From: S015-6 sp964384945
Lineage (GTDB): Bacteria > Desulfobacterota > DSWW01
Length of the DNA: 64,000 nucleotides
Direction: 5' to 3'
Assembly (NCBI GenBank): GCA_964384945.1
Contig: CAYLMK010000007.1
Span: 1 to 64,000, forward strand
Shown here: one piece after another, positions 32,462-41,538 of the stretch
Layout of the letters: each line of letters opens with the position of its first letter
Position numbering within the stretch: the first letter of the stretch is position 1
Made by a program: the position numbers and the translations under genes
The notes under the pieces: model-generated
What the model saw: the letters and a program-made list of their open reading frames with translations, nothing else
Told to the model about the DNA's origin: nothing
Databases searched by the model: none

Positions 32462-35400
32462 TCACTCGTCCGCCTTGACCGTGATGTAGGACAGGGCCGT
32501 CTCGCCGGTGCGCGTGTCTCTCAGGGTGACCGTGTAATTCCCGATCCCGGCGGGCACGAACAGGAAGGTCGCGCCCGAGCCGGAGGTCACGGCCGCTCCG
32601 GGGGCGGTCCACGCGAAAGAGCCCGAGCCGCCGAGGGCCGCGAGCCTCTGGGACTCGTCCGGCTTGATCGAGGCCTCGGCCGGGTCGACCTTGAGCTTGG
32701 CCCAGAAGGTCTGCGCAAAGCTGATCTCGCCCGGGCTGCCGTTTCCGGCCTGGCCGAGGGCGTCTTTGTCGGAGGTGACCGTGAGGGTGAAGGTGCAGAT
32801 CTCGGACTCGTCGGTCTCGTTCACGTTCGAGGCGCTGAACCCGTAATCCGTCTCCCCTCGCAGAGCGTCCTGGATGGTATCCGAAAGGTTCCCGGTCATC
32901 CGGACCACGTCGGACCCGCAGTCGGTCTCCAGGGTGAAGCTGCTTCCGCCCACGAGCGGGTTGCCGTTCGCATCGGAGAGGGTGAAGAGATACGTTTCGT
33001 ACCCTCCGAATTCCACCGGGTAGTCCACGCCGTAGTTGCTACCGTCCAGGCGGACTCCGGACAAATCGTCCGGTCCCGCGATGTGGTCGGGGTTGTAGAC
33101 GAGTTGATCCAGGATGCGAACCGCGGTGCTTCCGGAGAACACGGCCTTTGCCGCGACATAGATCTCGTTCTCGATGGCAGAGACACCGACGCCGTTCGAA
33201 TCCTGCCAGGTCGTACCCCCGTTCGTGCTCTTGACCAGGTTCCGCTCGTTGCCGCCCGCGAAGAGGGCGCCGGCCGGGGTGATCCCCAGGGCATACGTGT
33301 ACGCGGAGGGATAGCTCGCAATCACGTAGTCCGCGGTGACGGCTCCGGAAGCGGGCGGATCGAAGAGCGCGATGGCCTGGGAGCCCTGGAAGTTGTAAGC
33401 GCCGTAAGGCAGGCTGTCTCCGCCGACATAAACCTCCGTTGAAGGCTTGTCCTCGTTGCAGGCAAGCGCAAGGGGGAAGATGTAGGTCGCGCCGTCGGCC
33501 AGGCCCAGGGACTCGCCGAACACGTTGGTCAGAGGCGTCCAGGCACCCCCGCCGTTGGACGACCGGAACACGCCTCCCTCGCGGGTCGATGCATAGAGCA
33601 CGGTCGCGGTCTGCCTCACGATGTCGGTCACGTCGCCGTTGGTGGTCTTCTGGGCGTTCACGTTCTGGCTCGCAGCCTGCCAGGTGTCGCCCCGGTTGGC
33701 GCTCAAGAAGATCCCGCGTGTTGCCGTGCCGGCCACCAGGTTCGGGCCGTCCACGTCCAGGGCCTGCACGACCCAGTCGGTGAGACCCGCAACCCGCCGG
33801 GTCCAGATCTCGCCGCCGTCCGTGCTCCGGAAGACCCCGCCCCGGGTGCCGGCATAGATCGTGCCGTCGCCCTCGTTGCGCACGAGGCAGAGAATATCCT
33901 GGTTGGACAGGCCGCGGTTGACGGCCCTCCAGGTGAACCCCGCATCCTCGGACTTATAGACCCCGCCCCCGGCGGTACCCGCATAGACGGTGCTCCGGTC
34001 CAGGGGGTCGGCCCCGTCCGACTCGATCGCGATCGCGTTGACCGGGTACTGGGACGGGAAGCCAAGGTCCAGGTCATAATCGATGGTGATGGCCCCCGAG
34101 TGGGAGCCGATCATCCGGATCGTCGAGGCGCTCGTATAGAAGTACTGGATGGTCTCAACCGCGTTCACATACACCCGGGTCCGGGCCCGCTGCCGCGTGC
34201 TGGCGTAATCCAGGGTGTAGGGAGGAGAGGCTCCGTCCGCGGCGGCGGCCGTGCCGGTCCCGAGATACTCGCCGGTGATCCGCTTCCAGCCGGTCAGGTC
34301 CTCCCAGGCGCCTCCGCCCACGCTCTTAAATACGCCGCCGTCCGTGCCTGCGTACACGATCCGGGTGTCGCCCGGATCAAGCGCGATGTCCCGGACAATG
34401 CCGTTGGTCAGGCCGCTCGAGAAATTTCCCGCGTGGAGCCACTTCGCCCCGCCGTCGAGCGTCCGGTAGATGCCGTCCCCGTCCGTGCCGACCCAGATCG
34501 TATTGCCGGTTGCATCACTCGGATCCGGTGTGATCTCGAGAATTCTGGAGAGCAGGCCGCTCTGCGTGGAGGCCTGGTAGGTGACGAGGCCCTCGGGCGG
34601 CAGGGGCACCTGCGACCTGAGCTCCGAGGAGCCTAGGCCGCCAACCGTTTGTGCGGCGGCATTGATTACGCCGTAGTTCGTCGTGAAGTAGAGGGCCGTG
34701 CCGTTTGGCACCGGGTTCATGAACGAGTCGGACGGGCAGGCTGTGACCGGGTCTTCGAGGTTGAAATAGCGCAAGCCCGCCATGTTCACGATCTCGGCCC
34801 AGAGGCCGAAATTCAGGCCGTCCGGAAGGCCGGCATGAATGGTGACCACAATTGCGTTCGAAATCACCGTCGGGTTGTCCCGGAACCGGGCCACGACCCG
34901 CGCCGTTCCGGACTGGACCCCGGCCGTGAACACCGCGGACGCAACGCCCGCAGCAGAGGTCTGCGCCACCGGAGGGAACATCTGCTCGCCCTTGTTCGGC
35001 CCGGAGAGGATCAGGAACTCGACCGAGTAGCCGGCGCCGACCGGGTTGCCGAACATGTCCTTGGCCAGAAACTGAAGTTCGGTCGTCTGCGGCCACCACG
35101 ACCCGAGCACGCCGACCTCGGGGACATCAGGTGCGTGGGGATCCAGCAACTCGATGGTCCTCACGGTGGGCGGCAGCTCGGTGAAGCTCACGTTTACCGT
35201 CTGGGAGGCGCCGAGTGCCGTGGCCCTGACCGTGGCCGTGCCCGGAAGGGCGGAGCTGGTGAGGGTCACGGAGGCGAGGCCGGTCTGATTCGTTGCGGCC
35301 TGCGCGGCGGAGAGAATCCCCAGGGTCGTCTCGAAGAGGACGGCAGTCCCCTGCGGGACCGGCGCCCCGCCCGAGTACCTTACCTGTGCGGTGATGTCGG

Positions 35401-35887
35401 TCTGTGTGCCGCCTGCCTGCACGGCCGGCGGATCGGCCGTGAGGGTGATCACCACGCCCTGCAGGGTGAGCGTGACGGTAGAAGCGATCGTCTGCCCGTC
35501 CACGACCGCCTCGGCGCGGATCTGTACCGATCCCGCCAGAACCCCTGCCGTGTAGGTGACCCCTGCGCGGCCGCCGGCCGTGACGGCCGAAGCGGCGGAA
35601 AGGTCCCCCGGATCCAAGGGCCCGCTCACGATCTGGAACGATACCGTCGTGCCGTCGGGCACCAGACTTCCGCCCGCGTCGCGCACGGTCGCCACGATCT
35701 CCGAAGAGGCCGCCCCGTCCGCGGGGAGGCTCGGCGCGCTCGCTGCGATCTGGATGCCTCCGCGCGGGGTCACGGTGTCGCCCCCGCCGCCGGGTTGCTT
35801 CGCTTCCTGCCCGCCCTGGCAGCCCAGGAGCACCAGGGATGCGAACGACAGAAAGACCAGGCCTCTGAGAACATTTCTGCGCATCAT
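32462..35887 (-). CDS. Large lipoprotein with Ig-like domains and an Asp-box (BNR) propeller
   Basis: A protein of 1141 residues. The signal LVFLSFASLVLLGC has a clear lipobox with Cys23, followed by a Gly/Gln-rich linker. Bacterial Ig-like (Big_1/invasin-type) domains occupy about residues 45-140, 145-240 and 250-350, with strands such as GGRAGVTYTAGVLAGSVQIR and QTGLASVTLTSSALPGTATV. From about 465 to 900 at least seven Asp-box repeats follow the S/T-x-D/N-x-G-x-x-W pattern (RTLDGGAKW, KSEDAGFTW, RSTDGGEIW, RSSNGGGAW, KSTNGGTTW), building a sortilin- or sialidase-like propeller. A final Ig-like segment ends the protein. I infer a surface-anchored adhesin or scaffold. It lies between the pilY1 and pilQ operons, but no sigma-54 promoter precedes it. 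An enzymatic role is not supported. Confidence 0.85.
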   Translation of the reverse strand: MMRRNVLRGLVFLSFASLVLLGCQGGQEAKQPGGGGDTVTPRGGIQIAASAPSLPADGAASSEIVATVRDAGGSLVPDGTTVSFQIVSGPLDPGDLSAASAVTAGGRAGVTYTAGVLAGSVQIRAEAVVDGQTIASTVTLTLQGVVITLTADPPAVQAGGTQTDITAQVRYSGGAPVPQGTAVLFETTLGILSAAQAATNQTGLASVTLTSSALPGTATVRATALGASQTVNVSFTELPPTVRTIELLDPHAPDVPEVGVLGSWWPQTTELQFLAKDMFGNPVGAGYSVEFLILSGPNKGEQMFPPVAQTSAAGVASAVFTAGVQSGTARVVARFRDNPTVISNAIVVTIHAGLPDGLNFGLWAEIVNMAGLRYFNLEDPVTACPSDSFMNPVPNGTALYFTTNYGVINAAAQTVGGLGSSELRSQVPLPPEGLVTYQASTQSGLLSRILEITPDPSDATGNTIWVGTDGDGIYRTLDGGAKWLHAGNFSSGLTNGIVRDIALDPGDTRIVYAGTDGGVFKSVGGGAWEDLTGWKRITGEYLGTGTAAAADGASPPYTLDYASTRQRARTRVYVNAVETIQYFYTSASTIRMIGSHSGAITIDYDLDLGFPSQYPVNAIAIESDGADPLDRSTVYAGTAGGGVYKSEDAGFTWRAVNRGLSNQDILCLVRNEGDGTIYAGTRGGVFRSTDGGEIWTRRVAGLTDWVVQALDVDGPNLVAGTATRGIFLSANRGDTWQAASQNVNAQKTTNGDVTDIVRQTATVLYASTREGGVFRSSNGGGAWTPLTNVFGESLGLADGATYIFPLALACNEDKPSTEVYVGGDSLPYGAYNFQGSQAIALFDPPASGAVTADYVIASYPSAYTYALGITPAGALFAGGNERNLVKSTNGGTTWQDSNGVGVSAIENEIYVAAKAVFSGSTAVRILDQLVYNPDHIAGPDDLSGVRLDGSNYGVDYPVEFGGYETYLFTLSDANGNPLVGGSSFTLETDCGSDVVRMTGNLSDTIQDALRGETDYGFSASNVNETDESEICTFTLTVTSDKDALGQAGNGSPGEISFAQTFWAKLKVDPAEASIKPDESQRLAALGGSGSFAWTAPGAAVTSGSGATFLFVPAGIGNYTVTLRDTRTGETALSYITVKADE

Positions 35888-36061
35888 TGCTTTACCCCTT
35901 GCAAGAGAATCGCTTCCAAGCCTTCGACGATGCCTTATCTATCGGATGGACGATTTCGTAACTTGAAGCTTTTTTTGTGCGCGGGGAAAAAAGAACCGGA
36001 CAAGGAGCGGCAAGGAGAATACCTGCGGAAGAGGCGGCGCAATGCGTTCAAGGATAGGCCG

Positions 36062-36101
36062 AAAAACCGAGGGGCTGAGGATCTTGCCCTCGGCCCCTCG
36101 G
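36062..36101 (-). terminator. Intrinsic terminator of the pilMNOPQ operon
   Basis: On the minus strand CCGAGGGGC pairs with GCCCCTCGG, with an inner GAGG/CCTC continuation and a seven-base loop, directly followed by TTTTT. It lies 37 bases after the stop of the last gene. The gap 35888-36061 beyond it shows no gene. Confidence 0.85.
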
Positions 36102-36138
36102 ATTGGAAAGACCTTCAGGGAGTGAGCGTGCGGAACGC

Positions 36139-36792
36139 TTATCCGCCCGAGCAGTTGTCGTAATTGGTTGCGTAGAAGTTGGTGTACCCGTCGGCGGAGA
36201 CGTCGTAGCCGAAGTCGTTTTCTCCGTAAAAGATGTAATGCACGTTGTACTGGAGCTGGTTGAGCGCGGGGTTGTTCAGCAACTGCTGGTAGAGTTCTTC
36301 TTTTTCCCGGACCGGGACGAACTCCGCCATGAAGGTCTCTGCCTGGCAGGAGGCGCCGGGGTCGCAGGGCTCGATCCCTACGGATTCGGTGATCTCGATC
36401 AGATTCGAGGACAGGAAGATGTCGGTTCCCTGGGTGACGGGGGTGTAATAGATCCTGTAACGCGTGAGGTAGACCCAGCTTGCGGTCTGTTCCTCGGAAT
36501 TGTTCAGGGGCCGATTCGTGAGCGCGATCTCCGCGTAGTGGTCGGTATAGGGCTCCGGGTCCAGGGGGTCGTTGACAGGATCTTCGGCGCAGTTGTCAAG
36601 CACAACGTCAACCTGATTCGTCGGCTCGTCGAAATACATGGGCGTGATTGTTTCGACGTTCAGAAGCGATCCGCTCTTGTCCGTTCCTCCGGCGCCCTCC
36701 CGGTCGAAGTCCCCGCAGCCGAACACGGTCCACGGCAGACACAAGAGCAGCCAAAAACCCTTCCGTATGTTCCCGCAAAGAAGCCCTCGCAT
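36139..36792 (-). CDS. Lipoprotein of unknown function behind pilQ
   Basis: A 217-residue protein from ATG 36792 with AGGAGG eight bases upstream. The signal WLLLCLPWTVFGC has a lipobox with Cys26. The mature part reads like one beta-rich domain: PMYFDEPTNQVDVVLDNCAE, AEIALTNRPLNNSEEQ, VYLTRYRIYYTP and VPVREKEELYQQLL. Cysteines occur in DNCAE, EPCDPGASCQ and YDNCSGG. It is the last gene of pilMNOPQ, 26 bases after pilQ. In Geobacter-like genomes unnamed lipoproteins also follow pilQ. A role in secretin assembly or pilus-surface contact is inference only. Confidence 0.78.
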   Translation of the reverse strand: MRGLLCGNIRKGFWLLLCLPWTVFGCGDFDREGAGGTDKSGSLLNVETITPMYFDEPTNQVDVVLDNCAEDPVNDPLDPEPYTDHYAEIALTNRPLNNSEEQTASWVYLTRYRIYYTPVTQGTDIFLSSNLIEITESVGIEPCDPGASCQAETFMAEFVPVREKEELYQQLLNNPALNQLQYNVHYIFYGENDFGYDVSADGYTNFYATNYDNCSGG

Positions 36793-36818
36793 GGCTTGAC
36801 CCTCCTGGAAATTGGATT

Positions 36819-39554
36819 CTAATCCGTCTCCTCCTGGTCGCCCGTGTTCTCTTCCTCGGCCCAATCGCTGAACTGGATCTGCTGCGACGGGATGATCCGC
36901 GGGGTGATGAAGATGACCAGTTCGGTCCGTTTCTGGCCCTCGGTCTTTTTCTTGAAGAGGTAGCCCGCGACCGGGAGATCCATGAGCACGGGAATGCCTC
37001 CCTCGCTGTCGGAGTCGTTGTTCGTGTAAATGCCTCCGATCACGGCCGTGTCGGCGTCCTTGACCAGCACGGTGGTCTTGGCCTCCTTGGTGCCGATGAT
37101 AAATCCCACGGTCGGATCCCGAATCGGCGTATCGTTCGTAACGACGATGTTCATGATGATGCTGCGGTCGAATGTGATCTGCGGCGTCACGGAGAGCTGA
37201 AGCTTGGCGTCCTTGAATTCGGTCTTGGTCCCTTCGTCCGAGGTGGTCTGGAACGGCACCTCCTGGCCCTGGTTGATCTTGGCTTCCTGGTTGCTCAGGG
37301 TGGCCACGCGCGGGCTGGACAGGATCCGGGCGTGCCTTCTCTTCTCGAGGGCGCTCAGTTGCGCGTCGAGCTGGAAGGAATTCGTGATGGAGGCGAGCGA
37401 GAACCCCAGGGCGCCTCCCGCGGTGTCGTCCACCGCCGCCGGCAGATTCACCACGGGGTTCGCGATGCCGGCGACGGGCTTGCCGCTGATATTGTCCACC
37501 ACGCCGCCGACGTTCGCCGTGGCCGGGAAGTTGAGCCCCGTGGGGTTCCCGGTGGCGGGTCCTGCCTGATAGAGCGTACCCCACTGGATCCCGAGTTCCT
37601 GCTCGTACTCCACGTCGAGTTCCACGATCTTGGCCTCGATCAGCACTTGGGGCGTCTGGGTGTCGAGGGAGCGGACCAGCGCGGTCATCTCCCGGATATT
37701 CAGCGGGAGGTCACGGATGATCAGGGAGTTGGTACGCGAGTCCACGAGGATCGTCGCATCGGGCCGCTTGCTCTTGATCCGGCCGAGCATCGTTTCCAGG
37801 TCCGCCGCCTTGGCATAGTTGACGGGCACGACCCGGGTCTCCAGGGATTCGACCTTCTCCAGGGCCTCCTCGGCCCGCAGGGCCTCTTCGCGCTCCCGCT
37901 TCAACTGTGCGTACGGCGCCACGCGGAGGATGTTCGGCCCGAGTTCTTCCTTTTCCAGCGCGTAGGTCTTCAGCAGCACGTCCAGGGCCATGTCCCAGGG
38001 AACGTTCAACAGACGGATGGTCACCTTTCCCTGCACGGCGTCGCTGATGACGATGTTCTTCTCACTCACCTCTGCGATCAGCCTGAGCACGTTCTTGATG
38101 TCCGCGTCCTTGAAGTCGAGGGAGATCTTCTTGCCCTTGTAATTGGCCATCGCGGCGCGGGAGATGTACGGCTCGGGCGTCTTGACCTCGGGCTCGGGCG
38201 CCGTCTCCGGTTGCCGCGGGGCTGTCTCCGCGGGCGCGGCCTCCGGCTCCGGAGCCTTCACCTCGGACACCTGCTGGGCGGCCTCCGGCTCGGGAGGAGG
38301 AGGAGGCTCGATCTTGGCCGCCCCTTCGGTCTCCGGCAGGGCCGGGGGCGGCAGCAGGGGGATCTCGGGCGGGGTCTCGGGGAGCAGCACGCTCACGCGC
38401 AGCCCCCTCTCTTCCTCCAGAACGTTGTAGGGCCGCTTTTGGCGCAACCGGATCGTCAGCTCAACCTTGCCGGTCGGTCCGCTTCCCACCTGCTCGGGCT
38501 TCACCGACAGGACGGCCGACGGAAAGGCCCTGGTGTCGATCGGCCACTGAAGGTGGTCCGGGATCTGGGCGCCGGGAAGCGTGACAACGATGGAATCGTC
38601 TCGCTCCTCGACATCATACGGCGTGGCGCCGTCCGTTGCGATGATCAACTCCGAGGCCGATTCGGTCTGGCGGAAGTCGATTCCCTGGACGCGCACCGGC
38701 TTCCAATCCGCCTGGGCAAGGGTGATAGGCACCTCCGGACCGCCCATGGGAATCGGCTCCGTGTTCGGGTCCCCCGTGTAGGTCGCCTCCCCGAACGCCG
38801 TGGCCGACTCGAGGGCAGCCGTCTCAACGGCTTGGGGCGCAGGTTCAGGCACCTCCTGCAAGGGTGTATCGACGCGGGAGAGGGCTTGGCCTTTCGGGAA
38901 CGCGGACGCCAGGACAACCAGGTCGCCCTGATCGGCCTCGACCAAGGGTTCGGGCTGCCCCTCTTCGCGGCAGTCGAGCACGAGCCGGAGTTTGTCGGGG
39001 TGCCTTCCCGCGCGCACCTGCTCAAAGGCGCTCCCCTTGAGCGCAAGCCGATTGAACCGAACCTCCCTGGCCGGCACCGTTATGTCCACTACGAGCCGAG
39101 GGGGATCATCGAGAAAGGAGTAACGGTAACCGCTCGGGCCGATGATGTCCGAAAAGACAACTCTTGTATAGCCTTCGCCGACCTCCTCCCGGACTCCGTG
39201 CTCTTGCCACGCTTCATCCAACGTTGGGATTCCACCCGGTTCCCTGTGCCCGAGCGCGGGCTCCGGTGCGGGAGAAGGATCGGAAAACAGCGGCTGCGGC
39301 TCGGAGGGAGGAGTTTCATCGCTTTCCTTCCCGGGCAGGGCCGGCAGGTCTTCGCGGGCGAGTGTCTCGACGGGGATTTGCACCGATGTCGGTTCCACCA
39401 AGGCCTCGCCGACGAATTCCGATGAGTCGGCGGGCACCGGATCGGCAGTCGCCTCCAGAGGACCCTGCCCGGAAAGAAAGGAGAGGATCAAGCCGAGAAG
39501 GAACCAGGGTCCGTACGGATTCGCTCTCCATGGAGGAGCCACAAACAGGCGCAT
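36819..39554 (-). CDS. pilQ: Type IV pilus secretin PilQ
   Basis: A 911-residue protein from ATG 39554 (MRLFVAPPWRANPYGPWFLL), preceded by AGGAGG with six bases spacing and giving a normal signal peptide. An ATG at 39635 that overlaps pilP as ATGA also has a ribosome site and would add 27 residues. Two AMIN peptidoglycan-binding domains lie near residues 130-200 and 290-390, then a Pro/Glu-rich linker, the STN/N0 domain (ISLDFKDADIKNVLRLIAEV), the N1 domain (RTNSLIIRDLP) and the secretin pore with VTPQITFDRSIIMNIVVTND, TAVIGGIY and ELVIFITPRIIPS. It forms the outer-membrane gate for the pilus. Confidence 0.94.
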   Translation of the reverse strand: MRLFVAPPWRANPYGPWFLLGLILSFLSGQGPLEATADPVPADSSEFVGEALVEPTSVQIPVETLAREDLPALPGKESDETPPSEPQPLFSDPSPAPEPALGHREPGGIPTLDEAWQEHGVREEVGEGYTRVVFSDIIGPSGYRYSFLDDPPRLVVDITVPAREVRFNRLALKGSAFEQVRAGRHPDKLRLVLDCREEGQPEPLVEADQGDLVVLASAFPKGQALSRVDTPLQEVPEPAPQAVETAALESATAFGEATYTGDPNTEPIPMGGPEVPITLAQADWKPVRVQGIDFRQTESASELIIATDGATPYDVEERDDSIVVTLPGAQIPDHLQWPIDTRAFPSAVLSVKPEQVGSGPTGKVELTIRLRQKRPYNVLEEERGLRVSVLLPETPPEIPLLPPPALPETEGAAKIEPPPPPEPEAAQQVSEVKAPEPEAAPAETAPRQPETAPEPEVKTPEPYISRAAMANYKGKKISLDFKDADIKNVLRLIAEVSEKNIVISDAVQGKVTIRLLNVPWDMALDVLLKTYALEKEELGPNILRVAPYAQLKREREEALRAEEALEKVESLETRVVPVNYAKAADLETMLGRIKSKRPDATILVDSRTNSLIIRDLPLNIREMTALVRSLDTQTPQVLIEAKIVELDVEYEQELGIQWGTLYQAGPATGNPTGLNFPATANVGGVVDNISGKPVAGIANPVVNLPAAVDDTAGGALGFSLASITNSFQLDAQLSALEKRRHARILSSPRVATLSNQEAKINQGQEVPFQTTSDEGTKTEFKDAKLQLSVTPQITFDRSIIMNIVVTNDTPIRDPTVGFIIGTKEAKTTVLVKDADTAVIGGIYTNNDSDSEGGIPVLMDLPVAGYLFKKKTEGQKRTELVIFITPRIIPSQQIQFSDWAEEENTGDQEETD

Positions 39555-39631
39555 GGTACGCCTCCTGACGCCGCGGCCTGTCCGTGGCGCTTGCCTCCCG
39601 TTCCGGATCGGTAAGCAAAGCGGACCTGAGG

Positions 39632-40258
39632 TCATGGGTTCTCTCCTTCCTCCGAGACGTAGAGCTTCTTCGTGACCTGTCTCAACTTCTGGTTGCCCAG
39701 GACGTCGCGATAGGTGCTTTCGATGATGATACGGTCCTTCTGGATGGCCGTGATGCGCCCCCCCTCGCTTCCGACGGCGTCCCCGGCCGATACCACGTAT
39801 CCCTTGCCCACGTCGTCCTCAAGAAGCGCCTTCCTAATCTGTCCGCCCGAGATGATTCCCACCACCTTGAGCTGGTCGAGGCTGTAGCGCTGCAGGGGGG
39901 TCTTGATGTCGGGAGTTTGTGCCGAGCTGACGGCCACCGGCGCTCGGGTTGCCACGAAAGACTGGAAGGGATCCCGCTGCGCCTGCGGGCGATAACCGGC
40001 GGCCTCGTCACTCTCCTTGGGGGCCTCCGCAGCCGGCGTGCCGGTCGCCCGGGCCTCCGGCAGATCGGTCGCCGCGGGAACAGGTGCGGGTGCGGGCTCC
40101 GTCGGGGAGAGGCCCGTTTTCGTCACCTGTCGGTGGGCGGGCGGCTTGTCCTTGCATCCTCCGGCCGCGCAGGCCAGGGCCAGACCCAGAAGCAGGGCGA
40201 GCGCGGCGAAGGGCACTGCCCTTTGCCGGCCTCTGCGGATGCGGAAACGAGAGATCAT
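39632..40258 (-). CDS. pilP: Pilus alignment lipoprotein PilP
   Basis: A 208-residue protein from ATG 40258 with GGAGGAG upstream, two bases after the pilO stop. A signal with AACAAGGC-type lipobox (Cys near 34) is followed by a Pro/Ala-rich linker and the PilP beta-sandwich, with RDPFQSFV, LQRYSLDQLKVVGIISGGQI and VGKGYVVSAGDAVG. PilP ties the PilMNO inner-membrane platform to PilQ. The C-terminal part has DRIIIESTYRD and ends against pilQ as ATGA. Confidence 0.92.
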   Translation of the reverse strand: MISRFRIRRGRQRAVPFAALALLLGLALACAAGGCKDKPPAHRQVTKTGLSPTEPAPAPVPAATDLPEARATGTPAAEAPKESDEAAGYRPQAQRDPFQSFVATRAPVAVSSAQTPDIKTPLQRYSLDQLKVVGIISGGQIRKALLEDDVGKGYVVSAGDAVGSEGGRITAIQKDRIIIESTYRDVLGNQKLRQVTKKLYVSEEGENP

Positions 40259-40260
40259 GT

Positions 40261-40911
40261 TCACTCCTCCGACCTCCTGCTCTTGCCCGGCTTCCCTTTG
40301 CCCGGTGTGCCTTGTTGTTGGGGAGCAGGGCGCTCCGATTCCTCGAGGAACTTGTACGTGGTGGCCTTGCATGCGGTGACCAGAGAGGACGATGGGGCCC
40401 CTTGCTTGCCCTTGTCGATGCTCAGGTCGGATATGTTCACGATACGGGGAAGATTGCCCACGCTGTGGAAGAAGGTCAGAAGATTGGGGTAGCTCCCTTC
40501 CAGCTTGATGTCCACAGGCACCTCTGCGTAGAATTCCTTCGCCTTCTGGGGGCCGGGCTTGAACAGGGACACCTCCAGGCCGGCCTCCCTGCCGAGATTC
40601 GAGATATTCTCGAGGAGGGAGGGAATCTCCTTCTTGTCCGGAAGCTGGGCCATGGCCAGCTTGAGAGATTGCTCCAGACGCTCGCACTCCTTCCGGAAGG
40701 CGGGCAGGTCCTGCACGATCGCCTCCTGCTCGGCCTTCTTGGCCAGGAGCCCGCTCAAATCCTTGTCGAGCTTCTGGATGGCCTGATAGGAAGGCAGGAA
40801 GAGAAGCCACACATAAAGCGCGGCGAGCAGGGCGAGAACCCCGGCGAGAATCAGGATCTTCTTCGTTCGGTCCAGCGCGAGGATTCTGTCCAGGGACACG
40901 TCCATTGCCAT
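40261..40911 (-). CDS. pilO: Pilus alignment protein PilO
   Basis: A 216-residue protein with a single transmembrane helix near residues 20-40 (KKILILAGVLALLAALYVWL), a coiled-coil segment (KLDKDLSGLLAKKAEQEAIV) and the ferredoxin-like domain with LPDKKEIPSLLENISNLGRE and VPVDIKLEGSYPNLLTFFHS, the classic PilO signature. The C-terminal tail is basic and Gln/Pro-rich. It heterodimerises with PilN in the periplasm. Confidence 0.93.
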   Translation of the reverse strand: MAMDVSLDRILALDRTKKILILAGVLALLAALYVWLLFLPSYQAIQKLDKDLSGLLAKKAEQEAIVQDLPAFRKECERLEQSLKLAMAQLPDKKEIPSLLENISNLGREAGLEVSLFKPGPQKAKEFYAEVPVDIKLEGSYPNLLTFFHSVGNLPRIVNISDLSIDKGKQGAPSSSLVTACKATTYKFLEESERPAPQQQGTPGKGKPGKSRRSEE

Positions 40912-40923
40912 GGCGTCATCCTT

Positions 40924-41538
40924 CTATGGGGATTTTCGTCCCTTCCCCGCAGGCGCGGGCGAGACCTTCGCCGCTCCCGGCGCCTCTGCCTCCGCCTTCG
41001 AAGGCGCCATCGCGGCAACCAGAGAAAAACGCTTCATTCCGACCCCTTCGACCTCCTTCTGCTCGGTCTGAACCAGCTCCACCGTCGTGAAGGACCGGGT
41101 CGCCTCGAGTTCTTTCATGAACGCGGCGATCGTCTCGTTGTCGATCGCATACCCCTCCATCGAGAGGCTGCCGCCCTTCAGTTCGAGCTGATCGAGCCAC
41201 ATCTTTTCCGGAATGGTCTGCGCGACCCCGTCCAGGAGCTTCACGACCAGCATCTTGCCCTTTTCCAGCCTTTGGATGATATCGAGCTTGGTCTCGAGCT
41301 CCTTCTTCGCGGCCTTGTATTTTTCCACCTCACCCACTTGCTTCTTGAGCTCCGCGAGTTCCTGGTTCACGTACTGGATCCGCTGCTCCAGCTCTTTCTT
41401 TTCGCGATACTGGTAGAAATGGATACCCCCCAGGATCACGAGGACCAGGCAGATCGACAGCATGAAGATGGAGATTTGCTGCCGGGAGGTCTCCTTCCGG
41501 ATCGCCTCACGATCGGAAAGCAAATTGATCTTGATCAT
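40924..41538 (-). CDS. pilN: Pilus alignment protein PilN
   Basis: A 204-residue protein from ATG 41538 (MIKINLLSDREAIRKE); the conserved INLL motif that binds the PilM groove is at residues 3-6. One transmembrane helix (ISIFMLSICLVLVILGGIHF), a coiled coil (LEQRIQYVNQELAELKKQVG) and a periplasmic domain with AIDNETIAAFMKELEATRSF follow. The start overlaps the pilM stop by one base. A basic Ala/Pro tail ends the protein. Confidence 0.94.
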   Translation of the reverse strand: MIKINLLSDREAIRKETSRQQISIFMLSICLVLVILGGIHFYQYREKKELEQRIQYVNQELAELKKQVGEVEKYKAAKKELETKLDIIQRLEKGKMLVVKLLDGVAQTIPEKMWLDQLELKGGSLSMEGYAIDNETIAAFMKELEATRSFTTVELVQTEQKEVEGVGMKRFSLVAAMAPSKAEAEAPGAAKVSPAPAGKGRKSP

